From Cohnella nanjingensis (lineage in GTDB: Bacteria; Bacillota; Bacilli; Paenibacillales; Paenibacillaceae): a stretch of DNA of 64,000 nucleotides. The notes beneath the pieces are model-generated. The model had not been told where the DNA came from. It saw only the letters and a list, made by a program, of their open reading frames with translations, and did not search any database. The stretch spans positions 62,001-126,000 of the forward strand of contig NZ_JACJVP010000042.1 of NCBI RefSeq assembly GCF_014212125.1, in the 5' to 3' direction. How positions within the stretch are numbered: position 1 is the first letter of the stretch; each line of letters opens with the position of its first letter. Positions 17,857 to 26,356 of this stretch are shown in pieces. Both the position numbers and the translations under genes were made by a program.

Positions 17857-17904
17857 AAAAAGGCTATCCCGAAGGTCGGTGTTGACCTATCGGGATAGCC
17901 TTTT
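17857..17904 (-). terminator. rho-independent terminator of ilvD
   Basis: AAAAGGCTATCCCGA pairs with TCGGGATAGCCTTTT. The hairpin is symmetric enough to work in both directions, and lies 17 bases beyond the ilvD stop codon. Confidence 0.88.
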
Positions 17905-17920
17905 GGTTGGCCGAGCCGTT

Positions 17921-19603
17921 TTACATCTTCATGACGCCGCCGCGGCTCGCGTTCGTGACGAGGGCGGAGTAACGCGCCAGGTAGCCGCGTTTGATCTTCG
18001 GCTCGAAGCCCTTCCAGTCGGCGCGACGGCGCTCCAGCTCTTCGTCGCTGACTTCGAGGGTGATCGTGCGGTTGTTCATGTCCAGCTCGATCATGTCGCC
18101 GTCTTCGACGAAGGCGATCGGACCGCCTTCAGCCGCTTCGGGGGAGATATGGCCGATGGCGATGCCGCGGGATGCGCCCGAGAATCGACCGTCGGTGATC
18201 AGGCCGACCTTGGTGCCGAGACCCATGCCGACGATCTGTGACGTAGGCGCGAGCATCTCCGGCATGCCGGGGCCGCCCTTCGGTCCTTCGTAGCGGATGA
18301 CGACGACGTGGCCTTCTTTGACTTTGCCTTCGGCAAGGCCTTGCAGCACTTCATCCTGGGAGTCGAAGCAGATCGCCGGGCCGCGGTGGTAGCCGCCGAC
18401 CGATTTGTCTACCGCGCCGACTTTGATGATGGAGCCGCCCGGCGCCAGATTGCCGAACAGGACGGACAGGCCGCCTTCCTTGGAATGCGGATCGTCGATC
18501 GGACGGATGACCGCATGATCGAGAATCTCGGCGCCTTCCACGTTCTCGCGGAGCGTCTTCGCGGACACCGTGAGGACGTCGCCGGTCAACGCGCCTTCTT
18601 TCTTGAACAGCTCGTTGATGATGGCGCTGACGCCGCCCGCGTTGTGCAGGTCTTCGATGTGGTGGTCGGAAGCCGGCGCGAGCTTGGACAGGTACGGAAC
18701 GCGCTTGGCGACTTCGTTGATGCGCTCGATCGGATACTCGATGCCGGCTTCATGCGCCAAAGCGAGCGTGTGCAGGACGGTGTTCGTGGAGCCGCCCATC
18801 GCCATGTCGAGCGCGAAGGCGTTGTCGATCGAGTCCAGCGTCACGATGTCGCGCGGCTTGATGTCCTTCTCGATCAGCTCCATCAGCTGCTTCGCCGACT
18901 TGCGAACGAAGTCTCTCCGTTCCGGCGCGACGGCCAGGATCGTGCCGTTGCCCGGCAGCGCGAGGCCGAGCACTTCGGCGAGGCAGTTCATCGAGTTGGC
19001 GGTGAACATGCCGGAGCAGGAACCGCAGGTCGGACAGCCGTATTGCTCGAGCTCGGTGAGGCTCTTCTCGTCGATCTTGCCCGTCATATACGCGCCTACG
19101 CCTTCGAAGACGGAGGTCAGCGAGATCGCGCGGCCGTCGCTCGTGCGGCCGGCCTTCATCGGTCCGCCGCTCACGAAGACGGTCGGGATGTTGACCCGCA
19201 GGGCGGCCATCATCATGCCGGGGGTGATCTTGTCGCAGTTCGGGATGCAGACCATGCCGTCGAACCAGTGCGCATTCACCATCGTCTCGACCGAGTCCGC
19301 GATGATCTCGCGGCTGGCGAGCGAATAGCGCATGCCGATGTGTCCCATGGCGATGCCGTCGTCGACGCCGATCGTGTTGAATTCGAACGGCACGCCGCCC
19401 GCTTCGCGGATCGCTTCCTTCACGATCTTGCCGAATTCCTGGAGATGGACATGTCCGGGAACGATGTCGAGGTAGGAGTTGCAGACCGCGATGAACGGTT
19501 TGCCGAAGTCCTCTTCCTTCACGCCCGCGGCGCGCAGCAAGCTGCGGTGAGGCGCGCGGTCGAAGCCTTTTGTGATCATATCGGAACGCATTTTCTTAGC
19601 CAT
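17921..19603 (-). CDS. ilvD: dihydroxy-acid dehydratase
   Basis: Full-length 560-residue IlvD/Edd family enzyme that converts dihydroxy-acids to 2-keto acids in valine, leucine and isoleucine synthesis. Iron-sulfur and metal-binding segments are visible: FIAVCNSYLD, VCIPNCDKITPGMMMA and CPTCGSCSGMFTANSMN. The C-terminal KVGLITDGRFSGASRG is also diagnostic. It is monocistronic here, not linked to ilvB/N/C, and has its own terminator. No T-box was seen upstream. Confidence 0.97.
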   Translation of the reverse strand: MAKKMRSDMITKGFDRAPHRSLLRAAGVKEEDFGKPFIAVCNSYLDIVPGHVHLQEFGKIVKEAIREAGGVPFEFNTIGVDDGIAMGHIGMRYSLASREIIADSVETMVNAHWFDGMVCIPNCDKITPGMMMAALRVNIPTVFVSGGPMKAGRTSDGRAISLTSVFEGVGAYMTGKIDEKSLTELEQYGCPTCGSCSGMFTANSMNCLAEVLGLALPGNGTILAVAPERRDFVRKSAKQLMELIEKDIKPRDIVTLDSIDNAFALDMAMGGSTNTVLHTLALAHEAGIEYPIERINEVAKRVPYLSKLAPASDHHIEDLHNAGGVSAIINELFKKEGALTGDVLTVSAKTLRENVEGAEILDHAVIRPIDDPHSKEGGLSVLFGNLAPGGSIIKVGAVDKSVGGYHRGPAICFDSQDEVLQGLAEGKVKEGHVVVIRYEGPKGGPGMPEMLAPTSQIVGMGLGTKVGLITDGRFSGASRGIAIGHISPEAAEGGPIAFVEDGDMIELDMNNRTITLEVSDEELERRRADWKGFEPKIKRGYLARYSALVTNASRGGVMKM

Positions 19604-19739
19604 GATGAGAGGTCCCCCAATCGGTAGTGTAGCGAGTCCATATAATTTAAGAGTTTATCACAAAAAGGAGGATTTTCGCTATAAAAGATGCTGGGGGATC
19701 GGCTCCCCGGCGGCAAGCATCTACAGGCTCCCGGTCCGG

Positions 19740-19905
19740 GTCGGATGGCGGCAAGGATCAACGGTCTTCCTAGGCCGGGTCGGATGGCGGCAAGGATCAA
19801 CGGTCTTCCTAGGCCGGGTCGGACGGCGGCGCGGATCGACGGTCTTCCTGGTCCAGGCCGGACGGAGGCACGGATCAATGGGCGTCCCGGGCCGGGTCGA
19901 GCGGC
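19740..19905. repeat. 39-bp tandem repeat at the end of the deacetylase lipoprotein gene
   Basis: Units start at 19740, 19779, 19818, 19857 and 19896 (last one partial), each 39 bp. Units 1 and 2 are identical and later units diverge toward the gene. The common core is GTCGGATGGCGGCAAGGATC. The array lies downstream of the minus-strand lipoprotein gene and its last units run into that gene's final codons, so the lipoprotein's C-terminus (PLDPARDAH) may have been reshaped by repeat expansion. Confidence 0.85.
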
Positions 19906-21074
19906 GGGGCGTCGCCGAACAGCGGCTCCAGCCGCGCGCGCTGCGTCCGCAGCGCCATGCCGTCGATATGGCGGCGGTCCATCATGAAGATGCCGTTCTT
20001 GAACGCTTTGTACGGCGCCGGTCCGACCGAGCAGAAGACGGCGAAGCCCTGCGAGCGGAGATAGGCGATCTTCGGATCGTCTGCTTTGACGCTGCTGCCG
20101 TACGGATAGACGAACACGTCGGTCGGGCCGACGAGCGGCTCGACTTCGTTTTTCCACTTCGCGGCATCCTGTTTGAGCCGGTCCAGCGACACCTTGTTCA
20201 CGTCCACGTGTCCCCAGCTGTGCGAAGCGAACGTCCAGCCGCTCTCCTTCAGCCGGCGGATGACGTCTTCGGCGTCTTTCTTGTCCTCCGCGTAAGTCGG
20301 ACTGTCCGGCTCGTTGGTCCGATAGCCGAGTACGCCTTCGTAACCGGTCAGCGCGAGCACGCCTTTGGCCCCCTGCCAGGAGAAGTCGGGGTGCTCCCGC
20401 ACGAAGTCGTCCAGGATCGGTACCAGTTCCCAGGCGCGAGAAGTCTTCTCTTCGCCTTCGGGCGTCTTCGCCCAGGCCGTGATCCGTCCGTCCGTATCCG
20501 GCACGAGCTTCCAGGCGTTCCCGTTCTGCCGCATGTAGTCGTAGTAGTTGATGTCGTCGACCGACAGGACCAGCGGCTTCTTGCCCTTGGGGAAGGAGAA
20601 GGAGGCCGCGGAGGCGGTGGGCAAGCCGTCTTGGTCTTGGCCGGGGACGTACAGCTTGCGAATGTCGATGAGCGCATAATTCCGTTCGTAGAGCGCGGCC
20701 AGCATCGCTTGGAATTCAGGGACGGTGACGAACCAATCGTCGTAGCCTTTGGAGATGCGGTCGCCGTCGAACGCCAGCTCCGGGAAGGCTACGAGCGGAT
20801 GGAAGAACAAGTGCTCGACCGGACCGCGGTAGATGGCCGTCTCCGCCTGGGGCGAAGGCGAGGGAGACGGCTCGGGGGTTGCCGGTTCGGCGGGCGGGGC
20901 GGAAGGGGAAGCGGCCGGATCGGGTGAAGCGCTCGGAGATGCTGCGGGGGACGAAGCTTCGCCGGCGGACGAAGCGCCGGTGGGAGCGGCCGCTCCTCCG
21001 GCTTCGCAGCCGATCGAACCGATCGCCATCCCGGCGAGCAGCAGTGCCAGAAGACCCATGCGGCGTGGTCTCAT
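19875..21074 (-). CDS. polysaccharide deacetylase family lipoprotein
   Basis: 399 residues. A signal peptide ends in the lipobox GSIGC (Cys about 23), so it should be anchored outside the membrane. A Pro/Ala/Ser-rich linker (about 26-75) follows, then a NodB-like domain with LVLSVDDINYYDYM (catalytic aspartates) and TFASHSWGHV (metal-binding His pair). Substrate is unknown: cell wall or an exopolysaccharide. It is convergent with nothing and faces ilvD across a 39-bp repeat array that touches its stop codon. Upstream it is divergent from the urease operon. Confidence 0.85.
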   Translation of the reverse strand: MRPRRMGLLALLLAGMAIGSIGCEAGGAAAPTGASSAGEASSPAASPSASPDPAASPSAPPAEPATPEPSPSPSPQAETAIYRGPVEHLFFHPLVAFPELAFDGDRISKGYDDWFVTVPEFQAMLAALYERNYALIDIRKLYVPGQDQDGLPTASAASFSFPKGKKPLVLSVDDINYYDYMRQNGNAWKLVPDTDGRITAWAKTPEGEEKTSRAWELVPILDDFVREHPDFSWQGAKGVLALTGYEGVLGYRTNEPDSPTYAEDKKDAEDVIRRLKESGWTFASHSWGHVDVNKVSLDRLKQDAAKWKNEVEPLVGPTDVFVYPYGSSVKADDPKIAYLRSQGFAVFCSVGPAPYKAFKNGIFMMDRRHIDGMALRTQRARLEPLFGDAPPLDPARDAH

Positions 21075-21268
21075 GCAGATGGATGCCTCCTAAATGATCT
21101 GATACCCATTAGACGAGGAGGATCGATGTGGAGTTCATAGGGCTGGACGAGCAAAGGGCGGCGGCTGTCGAAAATACGGAAGAGGCGACGGCGAGAAAAA
21201 GAAAACCATGTCACATTTCGACGAATAAGAATTGTAATGAGCGAAAATAACCAAATTTTAATTTATAA

Positions 21269-21285
21269 TGTAATAAAACATAACA
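21269..21285 (+). promoter_or_regulatory. GlnR/TnrA operator of the urease operon
   Basis: TGTAATAAAACATAACA matches the GlnR/TnrA consensus TGTNA-N7-TNACA at every fixed position. Its centre lies about 51 bases before the expected transcription start of the promoter at 21293-21321, the spacing known for sites where TnrA activates. Confidence 0.85.
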
Positions 21286-21292
21286 TAAATGA

Positions 21293-21321
21293 TTTACTTT
21301 CGGACTGGAGCTGCCTATAAT
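21293..21321 (+). promoter_or_regulatory. promoter of ureABCFGD
   Basis: TTTACT (21293-21298), a 17-base spacer and TATAAT (21316-21321). The -10 is perfect and the -35 weak, as expected for a promoter that needs an activator bound just upstream. ureA starts at 21350. Confidence 0.8.
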
Positions 21322-21349
21322 GAAAGAAAGTCGGGGAAGGAGATGTGAC

Positions 21350-21652
21350 ATGTACCTGACAGAAAGAGAAAAAGAAAAGTTGCTCATTACGGTCGCGGCG
21401 GACCTGGCCCATCGCAGACTGGCCCGCGGCGTCAAGCTCAACTACCCGGAATGCATCGCCATCCTCACTTCCGCCATTCTGGAGGGGGCGCGCGACGGGA
21501 TGACGGTCGCCGAATTGATGGCTTACGGCACGACCCTGCTGACGCGGGACCAAGTGATGGAAGGCGTGTCCGAGATGATTCACGAGGTGCAGGCCGAAGC
21601 GACGTTCCCGGACGGGACGAAGCTCGTGACCGTGCACCGCCCGATTTCCTGA
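21350..21652 (+). CDS. ureA: urease subunit gamma
   Basis: 100 residues, standard length. The gamma subunit pattern is intact from MYLTEREKEKLLI through LNYPECIAILTSAILEGARDG to the C-terminal FPDGTKLVTVHRPI. With UreB and UreC it forms the cytoplasmic nickel urease that hydrolyses urea to ammonia and carbamate. AAGGAGA precedes ATG 21350. First gene of the operon, behind a nitrogen-control operator. Confidence 0.97.
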   Translation: MYLTEREKEKLLITVAADLAHRRLARGVKLNYPECIAILTSAILEGARDGMTVAELMAYGTTLLTRDQVMEGVSEMIHEVQAEATFPDGTKLVTVHRPIS

Positions 21653-21672
21653 CGAAGGAGGACGCAGCGACT

Positions 21673-22047
21673 ATGATTCCAGGAGAGATCAGGGCGGCGG
21701 CGGGAGAGATCGCGCTGAATCCCGGACGCCCGACCGTCCGCGTCGTCGTGTCGAACACCGGCGATCGGCCGGTTCAAGTCGGATCGCACTATCATTTTTT
21801 TGAAGTGAATCGCGCCTTGTCGTTCGACCGCACCGCCGCCTTCGGGATGCGTCTGAACATTCCGGCCGGAACGGCCGTCCGGTTCGAGCCGGGCGAGGAG
21901 AAGCCCGTCGTCTTGACGGCGCTGGGCGGCGCGAAGCGCGCGTACGGTTTAAACCGATTGACGGAGGGCGCAGCCGAAGGCGAGATACCAACGGCGGTCG
22001 CCGAACGGCTGAAGATCTGGCAAGCGCTTGGAGGAGGGAACGGCTGA
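21673..22047 (+). CDS. ureB: urease subunit beta
   Basis: 124 residues. Characteristic segments are PGEI near the start, VSNTGDRPVQVGSHYHFFEVN and MRLNIPAGTAVRFEPGEEK. Structural subunit of the urease trimer. ATG 21673 is preceded by GAAGGAGGA and its stop overlaps the ureC start by one base, indicating coupled translation. Confidence 0.97.
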   Translation: MIPGEIRAAAGEIALNPGRPTVRVVVSNTGDRPVQVGSHYHFFEVNRALSFDRTAAFGMRLNIPAGTAVRFEPGEEKPVVLTALGGAKRAYGLNRLTEGAAEGEIPTAVAERLKIWQALGGGNG

Positions 22048-23759
22048 TGCGGATGGACCGGGCGAGCTATGCGGGCATGTTCGGACCGACGACGGGCGAC
22101 GCCGTGCGCCTTGCGGATACGGGGCTGTGGGCGGTCATCGAGAAGGACTTCACCGTCTACGGAGACGAGAACAAATTCGGCGGCGGGAAGGTCGTCCGCG
22201 ACGGCATGGGCCAGTCCAGCCGGGCGGTTCGCGGGGACGGCGTCCTCGATACGCTGATCACCAACGCCGTCGTCATCGATCATTCGGGGATCTACAAAGC
22301 CGATATCGGCTTGCGCGACGGGGCGATCGTCGGCATCGGCAAGGCGGGCAACCCGGATATCATGGACGGCGTCGAGCCTCATATGGTCGTCGGGGCGAGC
22401 ACGGAAGTGATCGCGGGCGAGGGCAAGATCGTCACGGCGGGCGGCATCGATACGCATATCCACTATATCTGCCCGCAGCAGATCGAGACCGCGCTGTCTT
22501 CCGGCGTCACGACGATGATCGGCGGGGGCACGGGCCCCGCGACCGGCACGAACGCCACGACCTGCACCCCGGGCGCTTGGCATCTGCGGCGCATGCTGGA
22601 GGCGGCCGAGGCGTTCCCGATGAATCTCGGTTTCCTGGGCAAAGGCAACGCTTCTTCGCTGCCACCGCTGATCGAACAGATCGAAGCGGGCGCGATCGGG
22701 CTTAAGCTGCATGAGGATTGGGGCACGACGCCCGCCGCGATCGACGCCTGCCTGACGGCCGCAGACCGGTACGACGTGCAGGTGGCGATTCATACCGATA
22801 CGCTGAACGAGGCGGGCTTCGTCGAGGATACGCTGCGGGCGATCGGCGGACGCACCATCCATACTTATCATACCGAGGGCGCCGGCGGCGGCCACGCGCC
22901 GGATATTATCCGGGCGGCGGCCGAGCCGAACGTCATCCCGTCGTCGACGAATCCGACCCGTCCGTTCACGGTCAATACGATCGAGGAGCATCTCGACATG
23001 CTCATGGTGTGCCATCACCTCGATAGCCGCATTCCCGAAGACGTCGCGTTCGCCGACTCGCGCATTCGCCCGGAGACGATCGCGGCGGAGGACATTCTGC
23101 ACGACCTCGGGGCGTTCAGCATCATCAGCTCGGACTCTCAGGCGATGGGCCGGGTCGGGGAAGTCATCCTGCGGACTTGGCAGACCGCCGACAAGATGAA
23201 GCAGCAGCGCGGCCCGCTGGAAGGCGACGACGCGCACGGCGACAACAACCGGATCAAACGCTACGTGGCCAAGTTCACGATCAATCCGGCGATCGCGCAC
23301 GGCATCTCCCATCTGGTCGGTTCGGTGGAGACGGGCAAGTGGGCGGATCTCGTCATCTGGACGCCCGCGTTCTTCGGCGTCAAGCCGGATCTCGTCCTGA
23401 AGGGCGGCAGCATCGCGTTCGCCCAGATGGGGGATCCGAACGCTTCGATCCCGACGCCGCAGCCGGTGTTCGGACGCCCCATGTTCGCCGCCTATGGCAA
23501 GTCGCTGACGCTGAGTTCGATCACCTTCGTCTCGCAAGCGGCGTTCGACGGCGGAATCGCCGAACGGCTTGGGCTGCAGAAGCGGGTGGAGCCGGTCCGC
23601 GGCTGCCGGCATATCGGCAAGAAGGACATGATCCATAACGACGCGACGCCCGCCATCGAAGTCGATCCGGAGACTTACCGGGTGACGGTAGACGGAGAGC
23701 TAGCGACGTGCGAGCCGGCGACCGTCGTGCCGATGGCGCAGCGTTACTTTCTGTTCTGA
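22047..23759 (+). CDS. ureC: urease subunit alpha (catalytic)
   Basis: 570 residues, full length. Active-site residues are all present: H137 and H139 (THIH), carbamylated K220 in GLKLHEDWG, the GAGGGHAPD region, and the flap C322-H323-H324. The two nickel ions bound here hydrolyse urea. It overlaps ureB by one base. Downstream come ureF, ureG and ureD; no ureE gene lies between. Confidence 0.98.
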   Translation: MRMDRASYAGMFGPTTGDAVRLADTGLWAVIEKDFTVYGDENKFGGGKVVRDGMGQSSRAVRGDGVLDTLITNAVVIDHSGIYKADIGLRDGAIVGIGKAGNPDIMDGVEPHMVVGASTEVIAGEGKIVTAGGIDTHIHYICPQQIETALSSGVTTMIGGGTGPATGTNATTCTPGAWHLRRMLEAAEAFPMNLGFLGKGNASSLPPLIEQIEAGAIGLKLHEDWGTTPAAIDACLTAADRYDVQVAIHTDTLNEAGFVEDTLRAIGGRTIHTYHTEGAGGGHAPDIIRAAAEPNVIPSSTNPTRPFTVNTIEEHLDMLMVCHHLDSRIPEDVAFADSRIRPETIAAEDILHDLGAFSIISSDSQAMGRVGEVILRTWQTADKMKQQRGPLEGDDAHGDNNRIKRYVAKFTINPAIAHGISHLVGSVETGKWADLVIWTPAFFGVKPDLVLKGGSIAFAQMGDPNASIPTPQPVFGRPMFAAYGKSLTLSSITFVSQAAFDGGIAERLGLQKRVEPVRGCRHIGKKDMIHNDATPAIEVDPETYRVTVDGELATCEPATVVPMAQRYFLF

Positions 23760-23773
23760 CGGGAGAGCAAGGC

Positions 23774-24493
23774 GTGAGCGAAGCGGCGAACGCGAACGAC
23801 AACGATGAACGCTATTCTTGGCTCTCTCTGCAGCTGCTGCTCGATTCCGCGCTGCCGATCGGCAGCTTCGCCCACTCCTACGGCCTCGAATCGCTCGTGC
23901 AGGACGGGGCCGTGCGGGATGCCGCCACGCTGAGGCGTTATCTGATGGGAATGCTGCGGCACGCCTGGGCGACGTCCGACTTGATGGTCGTCAAGGCGGT
24001 CTACGTCTCGGCCGAGCGCGACGATCCTTCGTACGCGTATGAGATCGAGCGGCTCGCGCACCTGCAGCGGCTCGGCCGGGAGACCCGGGAAGGGATGGAG
24101 AAGACGGGCAAACGGCTGTTGAAGCTCGCGCCGGCTTTGTTCCCGGACGTCCCGGTCGCCCCGCTCGCGGAAGCGGTGCAGGCCGGGCGATGCTACGGCA
24201 CCCACCCGATCGCCTTCGGCGTGCTCTGCCGGGGACTCGGCGTACCGCTCGGCCGGGCTGCGGAAGGCTACTTGTACGCATGCGCGTCGACCGGCGTCAA
24301 CGCCGCCCTGCGGCTCATGTCCATGGGCCAGACGGAAGCCCAGCGGGTGCTCGCCTCGCTGTTCCCGGAGATGGCCGCGTGCTGGCGGGCCGTGAAGGAG
24401 ATGGACCCCGCCGACGCCTATGCGGCGATGCCGTTGGCCGAGCTGGCCATGATCCGCCACGAGCGGCTGTACTCCCGCCTGTTCATGTCTTGA
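23774..24493 (+). CDS. ureF: urease accessory protein UreF
   Basis: 239 residues from GTG 23774 (GGGAG upstream). UreF features: LLLDSALPIGSFAHSYGLESLVQ, the THPIAFGVLCRGLGV region and the C-terminal MIRHERLYSRLFMS. It forms the UreD-UreF-UreG activation complex that inserts nickel into apo-urease. It follows ureC by 14 bases; the expected ureE position is empty. Confidence 0.92.
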   Translation: MSEAANANDNDERYSWLSLQLLLDSALPIGSFAHSYGLESLVQDGAVRDAATLRRYLMGMLRHAWATSDLMVVKAVYVSAERDDPSYAYEIERLAHLQRLGRETREGMEKTGKRLLKLAPALFPDVPVAPLAEAVQAGRCYGTHPIAFGVLCRGLGVPLGRAAEGYLYACASTGVNAALRLMSMGQTEAQRVLASLFPEMAACWRAVKEMDPADAYAAMPLAELAMIRHERLYSRLFMS

Positions 24494-24598
24494 ACGCTTT
24501 TCGTTCGTCCGGCGGAAGACGATTCGACGATCTCGCCGTTTCTCCGCGAGGGATGCTTCGCGTCCCGAGATAATTTACACGAACTTGGAGGGATTCCG

Positions 24599-25339
24599 AT
24601 GATAAACCGAGGCTATGAACACCTGCACCGCCGCGAGACCCGATTGGAGCGGGATCGCTTGCGTTTCCACCGTTTGGACCACGATCACGAGCATCCGGAA
24701 TGGGAGACGCCCGCGCTGGTGGGCGGACGCCCGCTGCGGATCGGCATCGGCGGCCCGGTCGGATCGGGCAAGACGAAGCTGGTCGAGGTGCTGTCGCTCG
24801 CGCTGAAGGAGAAGCTGGATCTGGCCGTCATCACCAACGATATCTATACGAAGGAAGACGCGCGCATCCTGTCCGATTCCGGCTGCCTGCCGCCTGCGCG
24901 CATCATCGGCGTCGAGACGGGCGGGTGCCCGCATACGGCGATTCGAGAGGACGCGTCGATGAACTTCGAAGCCGTGGAGGAGCTCGAGAGCCGCTTCCCG
25001 AACCTGGAGCTGATCTTGATCGAGAGCGGCGGCGACAATCTGGCGGCGGCGTTCAGCCCGGAGCTGGTCGACCGGTTCATCTACATTATCGACGTGGCGC
25101 AAGGCGAGAAGATTCCGCGCAAGGGCGGGCCCGGCATCAGCCGTTCCGACATGCTGATCATCAACAAGATCGACCTCGCGCCGCACGTCGGCGCCAGCCT
25201 GGAAGTCATGGCGCACGATTCCCGCCATATGAGGGGGGAGAAGCCGTTCGTGTTCACGAACCTGTTCAGCGGGCAAGGCTTGGATGAAGTGGTGAGCTGG
25301 CTGGAGACGGAGGCGGGCCGGCATGCGGCCGCGGTCTGA
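24599..25339 (+). CDS. ureG: urease accessory GTPase UreG with His-rich N-terminus
   Basis: 246 residues, about 40 longer than common bacterial UreG. The first 46 residues carry six histidines (H8, H10, H24, H28, H30, H32, including HDHEH), then the standard domain follows: P-loop GPVGSGKT (52-59), nickel-binding C110-P-H112, and NKIDLAPHVG. The long start is supported by GGAGGG 6-8 bases before ATG 24599. UreG uses GTP to drive nickel delivery. Since no ureE is present, the His tail may store or hand over nickel, as proposed for plant and some actinobacterial UreG. Confidence 0.93.
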   Translation: MINRGYEHLHRRETRLERDRLRFHRLDHDHEHPEWETPALVGGRPLRIGIGGPVGSGKTKLVEVLSLALKEKLDLAVITNDIYTKEDARILSDSGCLPPARIIGVETGGCPHTAIREDASMNFEAVEELESRFPNLELILIESGGDNLAAAFSPELVDRFIYIIDVAQGEKIPRKGGPGISRSDMLIINKIDLAPHVGASLEVMAHDSRHMRGEKPFVFTNLFSGQGLDEVVSWLETEAGRHAAAV

Positions 25340-26279
25340 CCGCGACGGGACCGCATCGCCAATCTTCGCCCGACCCGATAACGGTCCGACCGCGGCAGCC
25401 GCCGCAACGAAGCCGCCGCCGTCCGGCTCTGCGGTCTTGGCCGAGCTGCGGGCCGCGGCAACGATGAGCGGCGGCCGTCCGGCGCTTGCGGAGCGGTACC
25501 ATACGGCGCCGCTCAAGATCGCCAAGACGTTCGACTTGGACGATACGCCGGTGCCGGCGCTCGGGGTCGTGCAGATGGACGTGTCGCCGGGGCTGCTGGA
25601 CGGCGACCGCTACCGGTTCGATTGGCGTCTCGACCCGGGCGCCCGGGTCTATGCGACCAACCAAGCGTATACGCGCGTACATCCGTGTCCCGATGCGGCG
25701 GCGACGGTCGAGCAGCGTTTTCGGCTCGGGGCGGATGCCGTCCTGGAGTGGATGCCCGAGCCGGTCATGCTGTACCGGGACGCGAATTACATTTGCGACA
25801 CCGAGATCGAGCTGGCGCGGAACGCCGTCTGCATCGTCTCCGAAGTGTTCTGTCCCGGACGGATCTCGCGCGGCGAGTGCTTCGACTTCGCTTCGTACGA
25901 TACCCGCATGCGCGTGACGTACGAAGGAGAGTTGGTCCATTACCAGCGGCAGCGGTGGCAGCCCGAATTCATGCCGCTGACGTCGCCGGGCTGCTTCGGA
26001 GATTATACGCATGTCGGAACGTTGGGGGCGTTCGGCGACCGGATCGGCCAGAAGACGGCCGATGCCGTGCACGACGCGCTCGAGGCGGCGATGCCGGGCG
26101 AGACGAACGTCGTCTGGAGCGTCGCTGCGACGGCCCGGTTCGGACTGGTCGTCATGGCGGCGGGCCGGCGGGGCTGGGAGCTTCAACGCCTCCTCTTGGC
26201 GGCTTGGGATGCCCTGCGTCTGATCTTGTGGGGAGCGGCGCCGCGCAGGCTGTTGAAGGAAGCATGGATGAACGAATAG
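25323..26279 (+). CDS. ureD: urease accessory protein UreD
   Basis: 318 residues, overlapping ureG by 17 bases. The first 45 residues are low-complexity and may not be translated if a later start is used. The UreD core is recognisable: ERYHTAPLKIAKTF, VQMDVSPGLLDGDRY, TNQAYTRVHPCP and LEWMPEPVMLYRDANY. UreD is the urease-binding scaffold of the metallocentre assembly complex. Last gene of the operon; a long hairpin terminator follows. Confidence 0.9.
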   Translation: MRPRSDRDGTASPIFARPDNGPTAAAAATKPPPSGSAVLAELRAAATMSGGRPALAERYHTAPLKIAKTFDLDDTPVPALGVVQMDVSPGLLDGDRYRFDWRLDPGARVYATNQAYTRVHPCPDAAATVEQRFRLGADAVLEWMPEPVMLYRDANYICDTEIELARNAVCIVSEVFCPGRISRGECFDFASYDTRMRVTYEGELVHYQRQRWQPEFMPLTSPGCFGDYTHVGTLGAFGDRIGQKTADAVHDALEAAMPGETNVVWSVAATARFGLVVMAAGRRGWELQRLLLAAWDALRLILWGAAPRRLLKEAWMNE

Positions 26280-26293
26280 CAGCGCCTAAGCAA

Positions 26294-26353
26294 GAGAAGG
26301 GGGATATTCCGCGCAGCCGGGTCAAGCCGGTCATGCGGAATATCCCCCTTCTC
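26294..26353. terminator. bidirectional terminator between ureD and the exonuclease gene
   Basis: GAGAAGGGGGATATTCCGC pairs perfectly with GCGGAATATCCCCCTTCTC across a 22-base loop, a 19-bp stem. It serves convergent ureD and the minus-strand exonuclease, though T-tracts are short. Confidence 0.8.
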
Positions 26354-26356
26354 AGT

